The notes below the pieces were generated by a model. That model did no database searches and had not been told where the DNA came from. It worked only from the letters and a program-made list of their open reading frames with translations. This document shows positions 35,567-44,596 of a stretch of DNA of 64,000 bases, piece after piece; the first letter of the stretch is position 1, and every line of letters starts with the position of its first letter. The translations under genes were made by a program, and so were the position numbers. The DNA comes from Peribacillus deserti (GTDB taxonomy: Bacteria > Bacillota > Bacilli > Bacillales > DSM-1321): the NCBI RefSeq assembly GCF_002863585.1, contig NZ_PGUY01000010.1, positions 1-64,000 on the forward strand, given 5' to 3'.

Positions 35567-36952
35567 CTATCTTTTAGTAACCATTTTTTCTGGGTCTACC
35601 CATTCATCAAACTGCTGCTCTGTTACATAATTTAACTGCAGCGCTGCTTCCTTCAGAGTTAAGTTTTCACTAAAAGCATACTTTGCAATTTCAGCTGCCT
35701 TTTCATAGCCAATATGTGGATTTAGCGCTGTAACCAGCATCAGTGAGCGATTGAGATTTTCATTGATTTTCTCAGGGTTGGCTGTCATGCCTTTCATACA
35801 ATGTTCATTGAAGGAGCGGATACTGTCAGCTAATAAGCGAATTGACTGCAGGAAATTATAGATAATAACCGGTTTAAATACATTCAGTTCAAAATTACCC
35901 TGGCTGGAGGCAAAGCCAATCGCTGCGTCATTCCCAAATATTTGAACTGCGGCCATTGTGACGGCTTCACTTTGGGTTGGGTTCACTTTCCCTGGCATAA
36001 TGGAGCTTCCTGGCTCATTTGCCGGAATTGTGATTTCGCCTATGCCGCAGCGCGGTCCGCTTGCAAGCCACCTTACATCATTGGCAATCTTCATCATATC
36101 CGCCGCCAGCCCTTTAACGGCGCCATGGACATGAACCAATTCATCATGGCTGGTTAGCGCATGGAAGGTGTTAGAACTTGCTTGAAAGGGGTAACCAGTA
36201 TCTTTTGCGAGAAAGCCTGCTGTTTTTCTTCCGAAATCGGGATGGGCATTAATTCCCGAACCGACTGCCGTACCTCCGATAGCCAGCTGCAAGAGATGAT
36301 TACTGCTTTCTTTGATCATTTGACCGCTTCTCTGAAGCATTGCGTTCCATCCGCTTATTTCCTGGCCTAAAGTCAGCGGTGTAGCGTCCTGCAGATGTGT
36401 TCGTCCAATTTTCAACAAATTGGAATACTGTTTCTCTTTTGCTTTTAAGGTATCAGATAATTCCCTTATAGCAGGTAACAAATCTTCGCTGACAGACAGA
36501 AAAGCTGCGACATGCATGGCCGTTGGAAATGAATCATTAGAGCTTTGGGACATATTCACATCGTCATTAGGATGTACTTTCTCATTGCTTTCATTTTGCA
36601 AAAGAAGATGGTTAGCTCTGTTGGCAATCACTTCATTAACATTCATATTTGTTTGTGTACCGCTTCCCGTCTGCCATACCGAGAGAGGGAATTGATCATC
36701 ATATTTCCCTGCTAATATGGCATCACACACATCAACAATCGCTTTTTCTTTAACCGGGCTCAAGTGACCTAATTCTGCGTTCACATTAGCAGCAGCTTTT
36801 TTTACTCGTGCGTACGCATAGATTAAAGGCATGGGCATTTTTTCGATACCTATTTTAAAATTGTTCCTGCTTCTCTCTGTTTGTGCTCCCCAAAATTTGT
36901 CAGCAGGAACGTTAACTTCTCCCATTGTATCTTTCTCAATTCTAAACTCCAT
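35567..36952 (-). CDS. fumC: Class II fumarate hydratase
   Basis: A 461-residue TCA-cycle enzyme that interconverts fumarate and malate. Signature segments: [37 protein letters not shown] and the superfamily motif [13 protein letters not shown]. The start at 36952 follows GGGAGGCGGAACAG and begins [13 protein letters not shown], the normal N-terminus; 17 codons upstream are unsupported. It corresponds to citG in B. subtilis. Single gene. Confidence 0.96.
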   Translation of the reverse strand: MEFRIEKDTMGEVNVPADKFWGAQTERSRNNFKIGIEKMPMPLIYAYARVKKAAANVNAELGHLSPVKEKAIVDVCDAILAGKYDDQFPLSVWQTGSGTQTNMNVNEVIANRANHLLLQNESNEKVHPNDDVNMSQSSNDSFPTAMHVAAFLSVSEDLLPAIRELSDTLKAKEKQYSNLLKIGRTHLQDATPLTLGQEISGWNAMLQRSGQMIKESSNHLLQLAIGGTAVGSGINAHPDFGRKTAGFLAKDTGYPFQASSNTFHALTSHDELVHVHGAVKGLAADMMKIANDVRWLASGPRCGIGEITIPANEPGSSIMPGKVNPTQSEAVTMAAVQIFGNDAAIGFASSQGNFELNVFKPVIIYNFLQSIRLLADSIRSFNEHCMKGMTANPEKINENLNRSLMLVTALNPHIGYEKAAEIAKYAFSENLTLKEAALQLNYVTEQQFDEWVDPEKMVTKR

Positions 36953-37133
36953 CTGTTCCGCCTCCCAACTAATGTTTCTCTCTTCTTTTCCCTCAATTTT
37001 CAATTTTTAACTCTGCGGTCCCAACGGAAATATAATAGTTTGCTTAAATTCCTTATTTACATCTGTTTAATTGATCAATCTGTAACATAGGACCAGCTTC
37101 TTTTCAGGCCCGCTATTAAAAATATGTAAGACT

Positions 37134-37820
37134 TTACCTCAATGAATGATCTTCTTTGTAATCTATATAAAGAGATCCATCAGATTGTATTTCTGCGTAA
37201 AATATATTTCCTATATTCAAAACACCGGCCCTTTTCAGCTGTTCCATCAGCCATTTTGAAGTCAGGTTATGGTGTTCAAGAGAAGGTTCATCTATTTCCC
37301 CCTCATAAATGACTCCGACTGGTATAGGGAACATCGGGTTTTTTTTTCTCGTATTCGGACTTCTTTTTTTATCTTCCTTTGTCTTCACAGATAACTTTCC
37401 ATCTATTTCTAAGATGGCATATTCAACCTCACTCAATGAGAACACCTTTTGTTCGCGGAGCATTCCCTCCAGTGTATCCATATCCAGGCCAGTTTTCTGG
37501 AGTGCTTGTTCCATAATTCTTCCCTGATGAATAATGATAGAGGCTTCTCCTACAATGACCTGTCTTGCTCTTTTTGATTTTGCACTTATAAAACCTATTA
37601 ATATGGTTAGTATCGCCCATCCGATTAGAACGAAAATACCCTTATCGATCTCTATATTTTCATTAGAAGATAAAGACGCCGCAATATTCCCTATTGTAAT
37701 AGCGGTTACAAATGTATAGATATTTAATTGGCTTATTTCCTTTTTGCCCATCATTCTGGTTAATACCATTAATACAAGAAAGGAGCAGACAACCCGGAAT
37801 ACAGCCTCTAAATAACCCAT
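37134..37820 (-). CDS. DUF421 membrane protein (YetF/YdfR type)
   Basis: A 228-residue protein with three N-terminal membrane helices (about residues 5-22, 32-50 and 60-78) and a cytoplasmic alpha/beta domain (DUF421), ending in KEDHSLR. The TRMMGKKEISQLNIYTFVTA segment at the first loop is family-specific. Several paralogues occur in bacilli, some expressed in spores; the function is unknown. The start follows GGCAGGAGGTTGAATC. Confidence 0.9.
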   Translation of the reverse strand: MGYLEAVFRVVCSFLVLMVLTRMMGKKEISQLNIYTFVTAITIGNIAASLSSNENIEIDKGIFVLIGWAILTILIGFISAKSKRARQVIVGEASIIIHQGRIMEQALQKTGLDMDTLEGMLREQKVFSLSEVEYAILEIDGKLSVKTKEDKKRSPNTRKKNPMFPIPVGVIYEGEIDEPSLEHHNLTSKWLMEQLKRAGVLNIGNIFYAEIQSDGSLYIDYKEDHSLR

Positions 37821-37985
37821 GATTCAACCTCCTGCCATCCACATTCCGGGCAAATGCGGACGTGAGCTTTTACCCAGGGTATACTATTATTAGCCTGTTC
37901 CTTCCTGTTTTATTTATACAGGAGTGTCTGCCGATTGAGAGGATTAGAAAATTATATACAAAATAATCTTTTAGAAAAGAGCCAT

Positions 37986-38027
37986 AAAAAAAAGAATGTT
38001 CCAGGCGTAGTAAAACCTGGAACATCC
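37986..38027 (-). terminator. Terminator of the bmrCD operon
   Basis: On the minus strand GGATGTTCCAGG pairs with CCTGGAACATTC and is followed by TTTTTTTT, seven bases past the bmrD stop. Confidence 0.92.
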
Positions 38028-38032
38028 CTCTT

Positions 38033-40048
38033 TTATCCTGCTCTATTCTGCTGGATTCCCTGCTGCAGCTGATACATTTGATAATATCTGCCTCTTAAGT
38101 TCATAAGCTCTTCATGACTGCCTTTTTCTGCGACTTCGCCTTTGTCGAGCACTAATATTTGATCAGCATTTTTAATCGTTGATAGTCTGTGTGCAATGAT
38201 GAAGGTTGTTCTTCCCTTCTTCAGGACCTCCATGGCTTCCTGGATCACGGCCTCCGTTTCCGTATCTATGCTGGATGTTGCTTCATCCAGTATCAGAATA
38301 GCCGGATTAAAAGCAAGCGCTCTGGCAAATGATATGAGCTGGCGCTGGCCTGAAGACAATGTGCTTCCTTTTTCTATGACAGGCGTATCAATTCCCTTTT
38401 CAAGGTGAGTCAGGACTTGATCAGCACCCACATCTCTCAGCGCTTTTTCTATGGTTTCTGCCGAGATTCTTGGATCATTTAAACTGACATTTGAAGCAAT
38501 CGTTCCTGTAAAAAGGTATGGATCCTGAAGAACGATCCCCATATGTTCCCTTAAAGTCTGGTAAGGAATGTCCTTTACATTCCTTCCATCAATGGTTATG
38601 GCACCTTTGCTGGAATCATAAAATCTGAACAATAGATTCATAATGGAACTTTTTCCGGAACCAGTATGCCCCACAAGAGCCACCGTTTCTCCCTGGCTGG
38701 CTTTGAAGCTGATATCTTTGAGGACATATTCGCCTTCCTTGTACCCAAATGAGACATTATTGAATTCAACGTTTCCTTTGTACCGGGTAATTTTTTCGTC
38801 ACTCACTAGTGTGCCCTTTTCATCCAGCAGCTGGAATACTCTTTCTCCAGCCACAAGAGCCTGCTCAAGATTTGCAAATTGGTTTACAATCCCAGAAATA
38901 GGATGGAACAAACGGTTAATATAATCCACTAACGCATACAGCATACCGAGTGAAATCACCGAATTTAGATTCAATGATTCCTTGCCGAAGTACCAGATAA
39001 ACGCTACAAATGTAATATTTCGTAAAATATTTACTAAGTTATGACCCGTTAAAGAGTTCAAGCTCAACATTTTATTTTGATAATGAAAATGCTCTTCATT
39101 TAACTTTTCAAACCCTTTAACCGTCTCTTGTTCCCTGTTGAATGCTTGAATTACTGTCATGCCCTGTATTGATTCATTTATGGTCGCATTGATATCGCTC
39201 ACTCTTGACCTGATCACATGATTGTATTTGGATGCGAACTTCCGATAAACAAGTGTCCATATCACCATAATTGGGACGAGCAATAAACATAGCGCCGATA
39301 GTTTTGGCGAAAGAATGAAAACCGCAATAAAGATTCCAATGATATTGATAATACTTGAGAAGAAATTAGCGAGTACCGCTACATACAATTCCTTAATGGC
39401 TTCTGTATCGTTGGTGATCCTGGAAACTACTTTTCCTGCTGGCAGGTTATCGTAATAAGAGATATGCAGCGTCTGAATGTGAGAGAATAAATCTCTTCTC
39501 ATTTTCTGGATAATTCGATTCGCTGCTTTCTGTAAGTTATACCTCTGCCCATATTGGAAAATAGCAGCAACGACCAGCAGTCCAAAGTAAAAAGCTGCCA
39601 GCTTTAAAATCCGGGGGATTTCTGGTTCATAGAAATCCATGAGTTCCCTTTTTGTTAAAATGTCTGCCTTGTAAGATTGGGTTCCCTGCTTATTCTTGAT
39701 GGTCACGACATTGTCCGTTAACGAACGCTTTCCTTCTTTTGAAACAGCTCGATCAATAAACACAAATTTCCTCCCAATCTGAAGGATGGAGACCTGCTTC
39801 CCTTTTTGCTCCCCGTCTTTGAAATAAGCTCCTCTTTTGTAAAATTGATCGTTATATTCTATTGTGTCTCTTCCCTTTGCAGATCCATACCAGGTCGACT
39901 CTATACCAAGGATATGCGAGTCAATCACACGTTTAGCGATAAATGGGCCGGCAAGGTCTGCAGTTACGGATATCGTGAGCATCACAAGCGCAGCCCAGAT
40001 GATTTTTTTGTATAGTGCTGCGTACTGATATAAACGTTTGCCTACCAT
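38033..40048 (-). CDS. bmrD: Multidrug ABC exporter subunit BmrD (YheH-like)
   Basis: A 671-residue half-transporter: six membrane helices and an ATPase domain with Walker A (GHTGSGKSS), signature LSSGQRQL, and a complete Walker B (AILILDEATSSID). An extracellular insertion of about 90 residues between helices 1 and 2 (roughly 45-140) is a known feature of BmrD. With BmrC it forms a heterodimeric drug exporter. The start overlaps the bmrC stop (TAATG). Confidence 0.93.
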   Translation of the reverse strand: MVGKRLYQYAALYKKIIWAALVMLTISVTADLAGPFIAKRVIDSHILGIESTWYGSAKGRDTIEYNDQFYKRGAYFKDGEQKGKQVSILQIGRKFVFIDRAVSKEGKRSLTDNVVTIKNKQGTQSYKADILTKRELMDFYEPEIPRILKLAAFYFGLLVVAAIFQYGQRYNLQKAANRIIQKMRRDLFSHIQTLHISYYDNLPAGKVVSRITNDTEAIKELYVAVLANFFSSIINIIGIFIAVFILSPKLSALCLLLVPIMVIWTLVYRKFASKYNHVIRSRVSDINATINESIQGMTVIQAFNREQETVKGFEKLNEEHFHYQNKMLSLNSLTGHNLVNILRNITFVAFIWYFGKESLNLNSVISLGMLYALVDYINRLFHPISGIVNQFANLEQALVAGERVFQLLDEKGTLVSDEKITRYKGNVEFNNVSFGYKEGEYVLKDISFKASQGETVALVGHTGSGKSSIMNLLFRFYDSSKGAITIDGRNVKDIPYQTLREHMGIVLQDPYLFTGTIASNVSLNDPRISAETIEKALRDVGADQVLTHLEKGIDTPVIEKGSTLSSGQRQLISFARALAFNPAILILDEATSSIDTETEAVIQEAMEVLKKGRTTFIIAHRLSTIKNADQILVLDKGEVAEKGSHEELMNLRGRYYQMYQLQQGIQQNRAG

Positions 40049-41799
40049 TACGCAATCACCTCCGATCCTTCCTCCACCTGCTGTCTTTCGAATTGTTCTT
40101 TATACCATCCATCGATGCCGAGGAGTTCAGGATGGCAGCCTTCCTCTACAATTCGTCCAGCATCCAGGACCAGAATCCAATCTGCATGCTGAACCGCGGA
40201 CAGCCGGTGTGTAGTAATGATTGTTGTTTTGCCGCTTCGGCCTTTTCGTATATTATCAATGATCGTAGTCTCTGTTTTTGCATCTACTGCTGAAAGCGAG
40301 TCATCCAAAATTAAAATTTCAGGGTTCCTGATCAATGCTCTTGCAATCGAAATCCTCTGTTTCTGCCCCCCGGATAAAGCCACTCCTTTTTCCCCGACAA
40401 GAGTGTCCAGCCCTTGTGGCAGATTAGCAAGATCTTTATTGAAGTCAGCAAAGCGGATCGCCTCCCACAGTTCCTTTTCACCTGCCTGCGGATTACCGAA
40501 GAGAATGTTTTCCTTGATGGTTCTTGAAAATAAGAAGTTATCCTGCGGCACATATCCGAGCCAGCTTCTTACTGTACTAATATCTTGTTGGTCCAGAGGT
40601 ACGTCTGAAATAGAAATAGTGCCTTCCCCAAGGGGATACTCCCTTAGCAGCTGCTTAATCAGAGTCGTTTTGCCGCTGCCTGTTTTTCCAACTATTCCTA
40701 TTGTCTGGCCCTTTTCAATTCTAAGTGAAATTTCCTCCAAGTTATGATGGTTTGAAGAAGGATAAGTGAAAGAAACATGGCGAAAATTAATTTCTTCGGG
40801 TATATTTACTTTCTCTATAACATCTCCGTTTTTAACATCCTCTTGATAGGAGAGAGTCTCGGTAACCCGGTCAAGCGATGCATTTCCCCGCTGCATAATA
40901 TTGATAAGCTCGCCTATAGCAAACATGGGCCAGATCAGCATCCCGAGGTATACATTGAACGATACAAGTTCACCCATCGTCAGCTGCTGATTAAAGACTT
41001 GGTAAGCACCATAACTGAGCCCAATCAAGTAGCTTAATCCGACAAGTATTTTTATGGTTGGATCGAATAACGAATCAATTTTAGCCACTTCAAGGTTTTT
41101 ATGGAATACATCTTCTGTCATTTCCCCAAACCGCTTCTCATCCGCTCTTTCCTGTACATACGCACGAATCACCCGTACACCTGAAACGGATTCCAGTACA
41201 TGGTCATTCATCTCCCCAAAAGCATCCTGTGCAGAAGTAAAGCGTTTATGAATCCGACTCCCGTATATATTCATAATCCACGCCATAATGGGTAGCGGCA
41301 CAATGGCTGCAAGTGTAAGCTTCCAATCAATCAAAATGCACATTGTACCAATGATTGTGGCCGTAAACATTAAGGCATCTGTTAATGTTAAAATCCCAAA
41401 ACCAGCGGTCACTGAGACAGCTTTTAAGTCATTAGTCGCTCTGGCCATCAAATCGCCCGTCCGGTTCTTCTCAAAAAACGAAGGGGTCATCTTCAGCAAG
41501 TGGTTCATTAGCTGCGATCTCATTCTTTTCTCCAGAATGAACGCGCCGCCAAAAAGCTGATACATCCAGACGTAACAAAGTGCATAAACCGCCAGGGCAA
41601 TGCCTGCCAGCCACGAGATATATTTGAGAATTCCAAAATTCGTGAGCGTGCCTTCATGAATATCATCAATGGCAAGGCCGACTAATCTCGGCGGTAGTAC
41701 CTCCATGATATTTACTACACACAATAACGTAATGGCTATTGTATATCTAAGCCAATGTTTTTTAAAAAACCATGCCAATTTCTTATAAATAGACAGCAT
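40048..41799 (-). CDS. bmrC: Multidrug ABC exporter subunit BmrC (YheI-like)
   Basis: A 583-residue half-transporter with six membrane helices and an ATPase domain: Walker A (GKTGSGKTT), signature LSGGQKQR, and Walker B ILILDDSLSAVD, where Asp replaces the catalytic Glu. One degenerate site is the rule for heterodimeric exporters, with BmrD supplying the competent one. The start follows CAGGAGGCCCTTTTAA. A short leader ORF lies just upstream and an attenuator-like unit about 540 bases upstream. Confidence 0.94.
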   Translation of the reverse strand: MLSIYKKLAWFFKKHWLRYTIAITLLCVVNIMEVLPPRLVGLAIDDIHEGTLTNFGILKYISWLAGIALAVYALCYVWMYQLFGGAFILEKRMRSQLMNHLLKMTPSFFEKNRTGDLMARATNDLKAVSVTAGFGILTLTDALMFTATIIGTMCILIDWKLTLAAIVPLPIMAWIMNIYGSRIHKRFTSAQDAFGEMNDHVLESVSGVRVIRAYVQERADEKRFGEMTEDVFHKNLEVAKIDSLFDPTIKILVGLSYLIGLSYGAYQVFNQQLTMGELVSFNVYLGMLIWPMFAIGELINIMQRGNASLDRVTETLSYQEDVKNGDVIEKVNIPEEINFRHVSFTYPSSNHHNLEEISLRIEKGQTIGIVGKTGSGKTTLIKQLLREYPLGEGTISISDVPLDQQDISTVRSWLGYVPQDNFLFSRTIKENILFGNPQAGEKELWEAIRFADFNKDLANLPQGLDTLVGEKGVALSGGQKQRISIARALIRNPEILILDDSLSAVDAKTETTIIDNIRKGRSGKTTIITTHRLSAVQHADWILVLDAGRIVEEGCHPELLGIDGWYKEQFERQQVEEGSEVIA

Positions 41800-41841
41800 T
41801 TAAAAGGGCCTCCTGAATTCAAATTTTCACCTTGTTCCTCA

Positions 41842-41898
41842 CTAGCCGCTATCCGGATCCGCCGCTCCAATTAGTAGTAAGTGTTTTGAATTTGCCAT
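41842..41898 (-). CDS. Candidate 18-residue leader peptide of bmrCD
   Basis: After a strong GTGGAGGTAAAAAAA ribosome binding site the frame encodes MANSKHLLLIGAADPDSG and stops 42 bases before the bmrC start. No terminator lies in between, so it could act through translational coupling or as a remnant. A perfect inverted repeat (AAGAGCTT, AC, AAGCTCTT) lies just upstream, near 41933-41950. It is too short for independent proof. Confidence 0.5.
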   Translation of the reverse strand: MANSKHLLLIGAADPDSG

Positions 41899-42118
41899 TT
41901 TTTTTACCTCCACATTTGTTTATTGGAAAGAGCTTGTAAGCTCTTATACCCGGGTTATAAAAATATCTTCTTTACCAACGACTCTGTTTTAAACATGCCT
42001 GTTAATTGTCGTTACAGGCACTCTCTTGACCATTTTTCCCACAGAAGACTCGCGCCTTCGCCGCATTCAATTTAATACGAAAATCAACAATGAACTTTCA
42101 CATAGTCTGAAAATAAAA

Positions 42119-42336
42119 GGCTCTTTTCTAAAAGATTGTTGTTTTTTAATGAGTTCTGAGGTGATTTCATTGTTAAACTAGGTTGAATGGAGCGTAAGGT
42201 GCGAGACCGGGATTAGCGGGACAGGTAAGACCCCACAGGCAAAGCCGAGGAGGCTCACCGCCCGCCCCGCGGAAAGCAAGCGCCTGGAGTGGAAATCAAC
42301 TTCTTGTCCAATAGCCACAAAGTTTACGAAACAGCC
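42119..42336. repeat. Dispersed intergenic repeat, family 1, copy C
   Basis: A short copy, running from GGCTCTTTTCTAAAAGATTG to ACAAAGTTTACGAAACAGCC, with the central GCCGAGGAGGCTCACCGCC core but without the family-2 modules of copies D and E. It lies exactly between the attenuator-like unit (42341-42609) and the bmrCD leader region. The 300 bases between it and the leader ORF contain nothing else recognised. Confidence 0.8.
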
Positions 42337-42340
42337 AAAT

Positions 42341-42428
42341 AAAAAGACTCCTCGCGTAATGCGGGAGCCCTTATACTTTGGTTGAAAGCATAATAAAAGC
42401 GCACGCGCGGTGTATCCGCAGCCTGCGC
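42341..42428 (-). terminator. Pair of terminators closing an attenuator-like leader unit
   Basis: The first hairpin on the minus strand (42399-42428) starts GCGCAGGCTGCGG, closes with CCGCGCGTGCGC and is followed by TTTTATTA. The second (42341-42370) pairs GGGCTCCCGC with GCGAGGAGTC and is followed by TTTTT. The 5' arm of the first contains GGCTGCG (42417-42423), which could pair instead with CGCAGCC in the upstream ORF (42484-42490). Confidence 0.7.
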
Positions 42429-42442
42429 AAGATCTCGGTAAG

Positions 42443-42538
42443 TTAACCTTCAGAAATGGAGAGGCTAAAAAACCTAAAACAGCGGCTGCGTGTCAATATG
42501 GCAATACAATTAAATCCTTGTGATTTGTGATAAGTCAT
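42443..42538 (-). CDS. Candidate 31-residue leader peptide (BmrB-like role)
   Basis: The ATG at 42538 follows TGGAGGGCTGCGTT; the product reads MTYHKSQGFNCIAILTRSRC and continues FRFFSLSISEG. It stops just before a terminator pair. The ribosome binding site region contains GGCTGCG, which can pair with CGCAGCC inside the ORF, so a ribosome on the leader would free that segment. The layout is that of ribosome-mediated attenuation, which is known for bmrCD in B. subtilis through the bmrB leader. Sequence relation to BmrB was not established. Confidence 0.5.
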   Translation of the reverse strand: MTYHKSQGFNCIAILTRSRCFRFFSLSISEG

Positions 42539-42580
42539 AACGCAGCCCTCCATTCTAATTTAGTGGTATCTTCTGTGAGT

Positions 42581-42609
42581 ACTTTACTATTAAAAGAAAT
42601 ATTTGTCAA
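42581..42609 (-). promoter_or_regulatory. Sigma-A promoter of the attenuator-like unit
   Basis: On the minus strand TTGACA (42604-42609) and TAAAGT (42581-42586) are separated by exactly 17 bases. Transcription would start near 42574, about 35 bases before the leader ORF. Confidence 0.65.
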
Positions 42610-42719
42610 TTTAATATTTTTAGAAAATTCTTAGAACACCTAGCCATTCTCATGCAGTTAATGTATGCAGAAGGTTTCGAAGCAATGATAGGAAATATTT
42701 TCAAGAACAGAAATAGGCT

Positions 42720-43991
42720 TTAAACGGCCTTTTGTTTAGCCGATTTCAACGACACTTCATCCGTATACTTCGGTACTAAATATAAATATAGAAAACTGAC
42801 AAACATTAATGCTCCGCCAACAATCCAATAAAGACTCTCTATGGTTAAGAAGGATGGGAATGATAACGAAATAAAGCCAAGCATCAAAGATTGAGCAAGC
42901 ATCATCAACGGAGTAATCCAGCCTTGAACTCTGCCCATCATTTTAGGATCAACAATGGTCGGCATCCATCCGCCTATGGCAATATTGCAAAACGGCAGCG
43001 CCAAAGACGCGCAGAACAATGCAGTAAAGAACCAAATTGTGTTCTCTGCAAAAGATGAAAGGACAACAAAAAAGCCTGAAAAGAAAAGACCCGCAATCAA
43101 ACAGTGGAACAGTTTTATTTTCCTTACAATTGAAGAAGCAATCACACTTCCTAACAGCACGCCGCTGCCAAAAACAATCCCAAGGATTACGGAATACTCT
43201 TCATAATGGTCTGGGGCCAATTTATATTTCATGATAAAAATTGGCATGACTGAAAATCCGCCATTAACGAGACCAAAAATACAGAAGCCGCTCAACAAAG
43301 AGAGTAAGAGCTTATCATTCAATATGTATTTCATCCCAAGCTTAAAGTCATTAACCACGAGTTTGATATCAAGGTCTTTTAGTGAATGGCTGCCGTTTGG
43401 CATTCTGACTTTTTCAGGTATATGGCATGATCTAATTAACAGAGCGCTGATCGCAAAACTAATGGCATTTGCGGTCATAGCTCCATATATTCCTATGTTC
43501 CAGTACAAAAAAATCCCCAGTCCATTACCAACGAGCATAAATATACTTGATACCATCTGATTCAATCCTGCCGCTGCTGTGTAATCATCCTTTGTCAGGA
43601 CACCCTGGATAATACCAGACTGCGCCGGGGCAAAAAACTTTTGCACCCCGCTGATCAAAAACAGCATAAGAAAAATCAACGGCATAACATCGATCTTTAT
43701 GGCTGCCATCAAACACAGTGTCAATCCAAAACAAATCCAATCACAGTTTTCGGCTATTTTCCTCCTGTCCATTCGATCTGCCATTACACCTACCAAAAAG
43801 AAGACAGCAAGGACTGGCAGGGAATACATCAGTTCCGCAACTGAAGCATAAGAAGGATTATCGCTAAACCGATCCAGGAGATAAAACATAAAGGCAGAAA
43901 CACTGATCACGCTTCCCATTTGTGAAGTGAAATTCGCTAAAAACAGTTTGGTATACAACGGATTTTTAAAAACAGAAAAAGTTTTACTCAT
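42720..43991 (-). CDS. MFS transporter
   Basis: A 423-residue major facilitator with about 12 membrane helices and the loop 2-3 motif GVMADRMDRRKIA. It resembles drug or macrolide exporters of the DHA3/MefA type by its general form (e.g. MYSLPVLAVFFLVGVMADR). The start at 43991 follows GAAGGAAGGAAGCAT; the open frame continues 62 codons into dispersed repeat D, which is not coding. The substrate is unknown; it neighbours the BmrCD exporter. Confidence 0.9.
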   Translation of the reverse strand: MSKTFSVFKNPLYTKLFLANFTSQMGSVISVSAFMFYLLDRFSDNPSYASVAELMYSLPVLAVFFLVGVMADRMDRRKIAENCDWICFGLTLCLMAAIKIDVMPLIFLMLFLISGVQKFFAPAQSGIIQGVLTKDDYTAAAGLNQMVSSIFMLVGNGLGIFLYWNIGIYGAMTANAISFAISALLIRSCHIPEKVRMPNGSHSLKDLDIKLVVNDFKLGMKYILNDKLLLSLLSGFCIFGLVNGGFSVMPIFIMKYKLAPDHYEEYSVILGIVFGSGVLLGSVIASSIVRKIKLFHCLIAGLFFSGFFVVLSSFAENTIWFFTALFCASLALPFCNIAIGGWMPTIVDPKMMGRVQGWITPLMMLAQSLMLGFISLSFPSFLTIESLYWIVGGALMFVSFLYLYLVPKYTDEVSLKSAKQKAV

Positions 43992-44011
43992 ATGCTTCCT
44001 TCCTTCATTTT

Positions 44012-44561
44012 GGCTGTTTTCGTAAACTTTGTTGTTATTGAACAAGGGGTTGATTGGAACGTGAGGTTGCTCGCGGACCTTAGGGGTGGTGGGCGCTGAG
44101 CCTCCTCGGTTTCCCCTATAGGGTCTCACCAGTCCCGCTGCTCCCGCGCAAAAAAGGCGGAAAGCGGTGCCTGCCATTCATTTGATATTTTAAAGCTCAA
44201 TGTTGATTTAATAAATATAAAATACTTAACAACATTGGCAGGCAGAGACACGATAAAGAAGACTTGCTGATTGGCGAACCGACAGTGAAGACAGAAGCTT
44301 AGTCGCACTTACCACGCTTGAACGGCCACGTCCTGTGGCCCCGCCTGGCTCGCACATCCTGTGCATCGTGCGTTAGCCAAGCATAAGACGAGCTGGCTGT
44401 GGGGAGTGCTTTTCTTCCCATAGACGGATTGGCTTATGACTCGAGTGTCTCAGCTTGGAGCCGGATCGAGGAGTCTCGCACCTTACGTTCCAATCAACCT
44501 GTTTAACAATAGGGTTTGTTCACAGAACTTATAAAAAACAACAACCTTTTAGAAAAGAGCC
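44012..44561. repeat. Dispersed intergenic repeat, family 1, copy D, with family-2 insert
   Basis: A complete copy in the opposite orientation to B and C, from GGCTGTTTTCGTAAACTTTG to CCTTTTAGAAAAGAGCC. Between its terminal arms (TTGATTGGAACGTGAGG and CTTACGTTCCAATCAACC) lie the GCGCTGAGCCTCCTCGG core and a family-2 module around 44380-44470 (AGCATAAGACGAGCTGGCTG and GGCTTATGACTCGAGTGTC). An extra segment (44270-44380) holding GGCCACGTCCTGTGGCC is unique to this copy. Confidence 0.82.
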
Positions 44562-44596
44562 TTCATTTTTTAAAAAGAACTGAGCAGCAGATACTC

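Noticed and set aside
43992-44177. Longer N-terminus for the MFS protein
   Set aside because: The extra 62 codons are translated dispersed repeat D; the ATG at 43991 has a good ribosome binding site.
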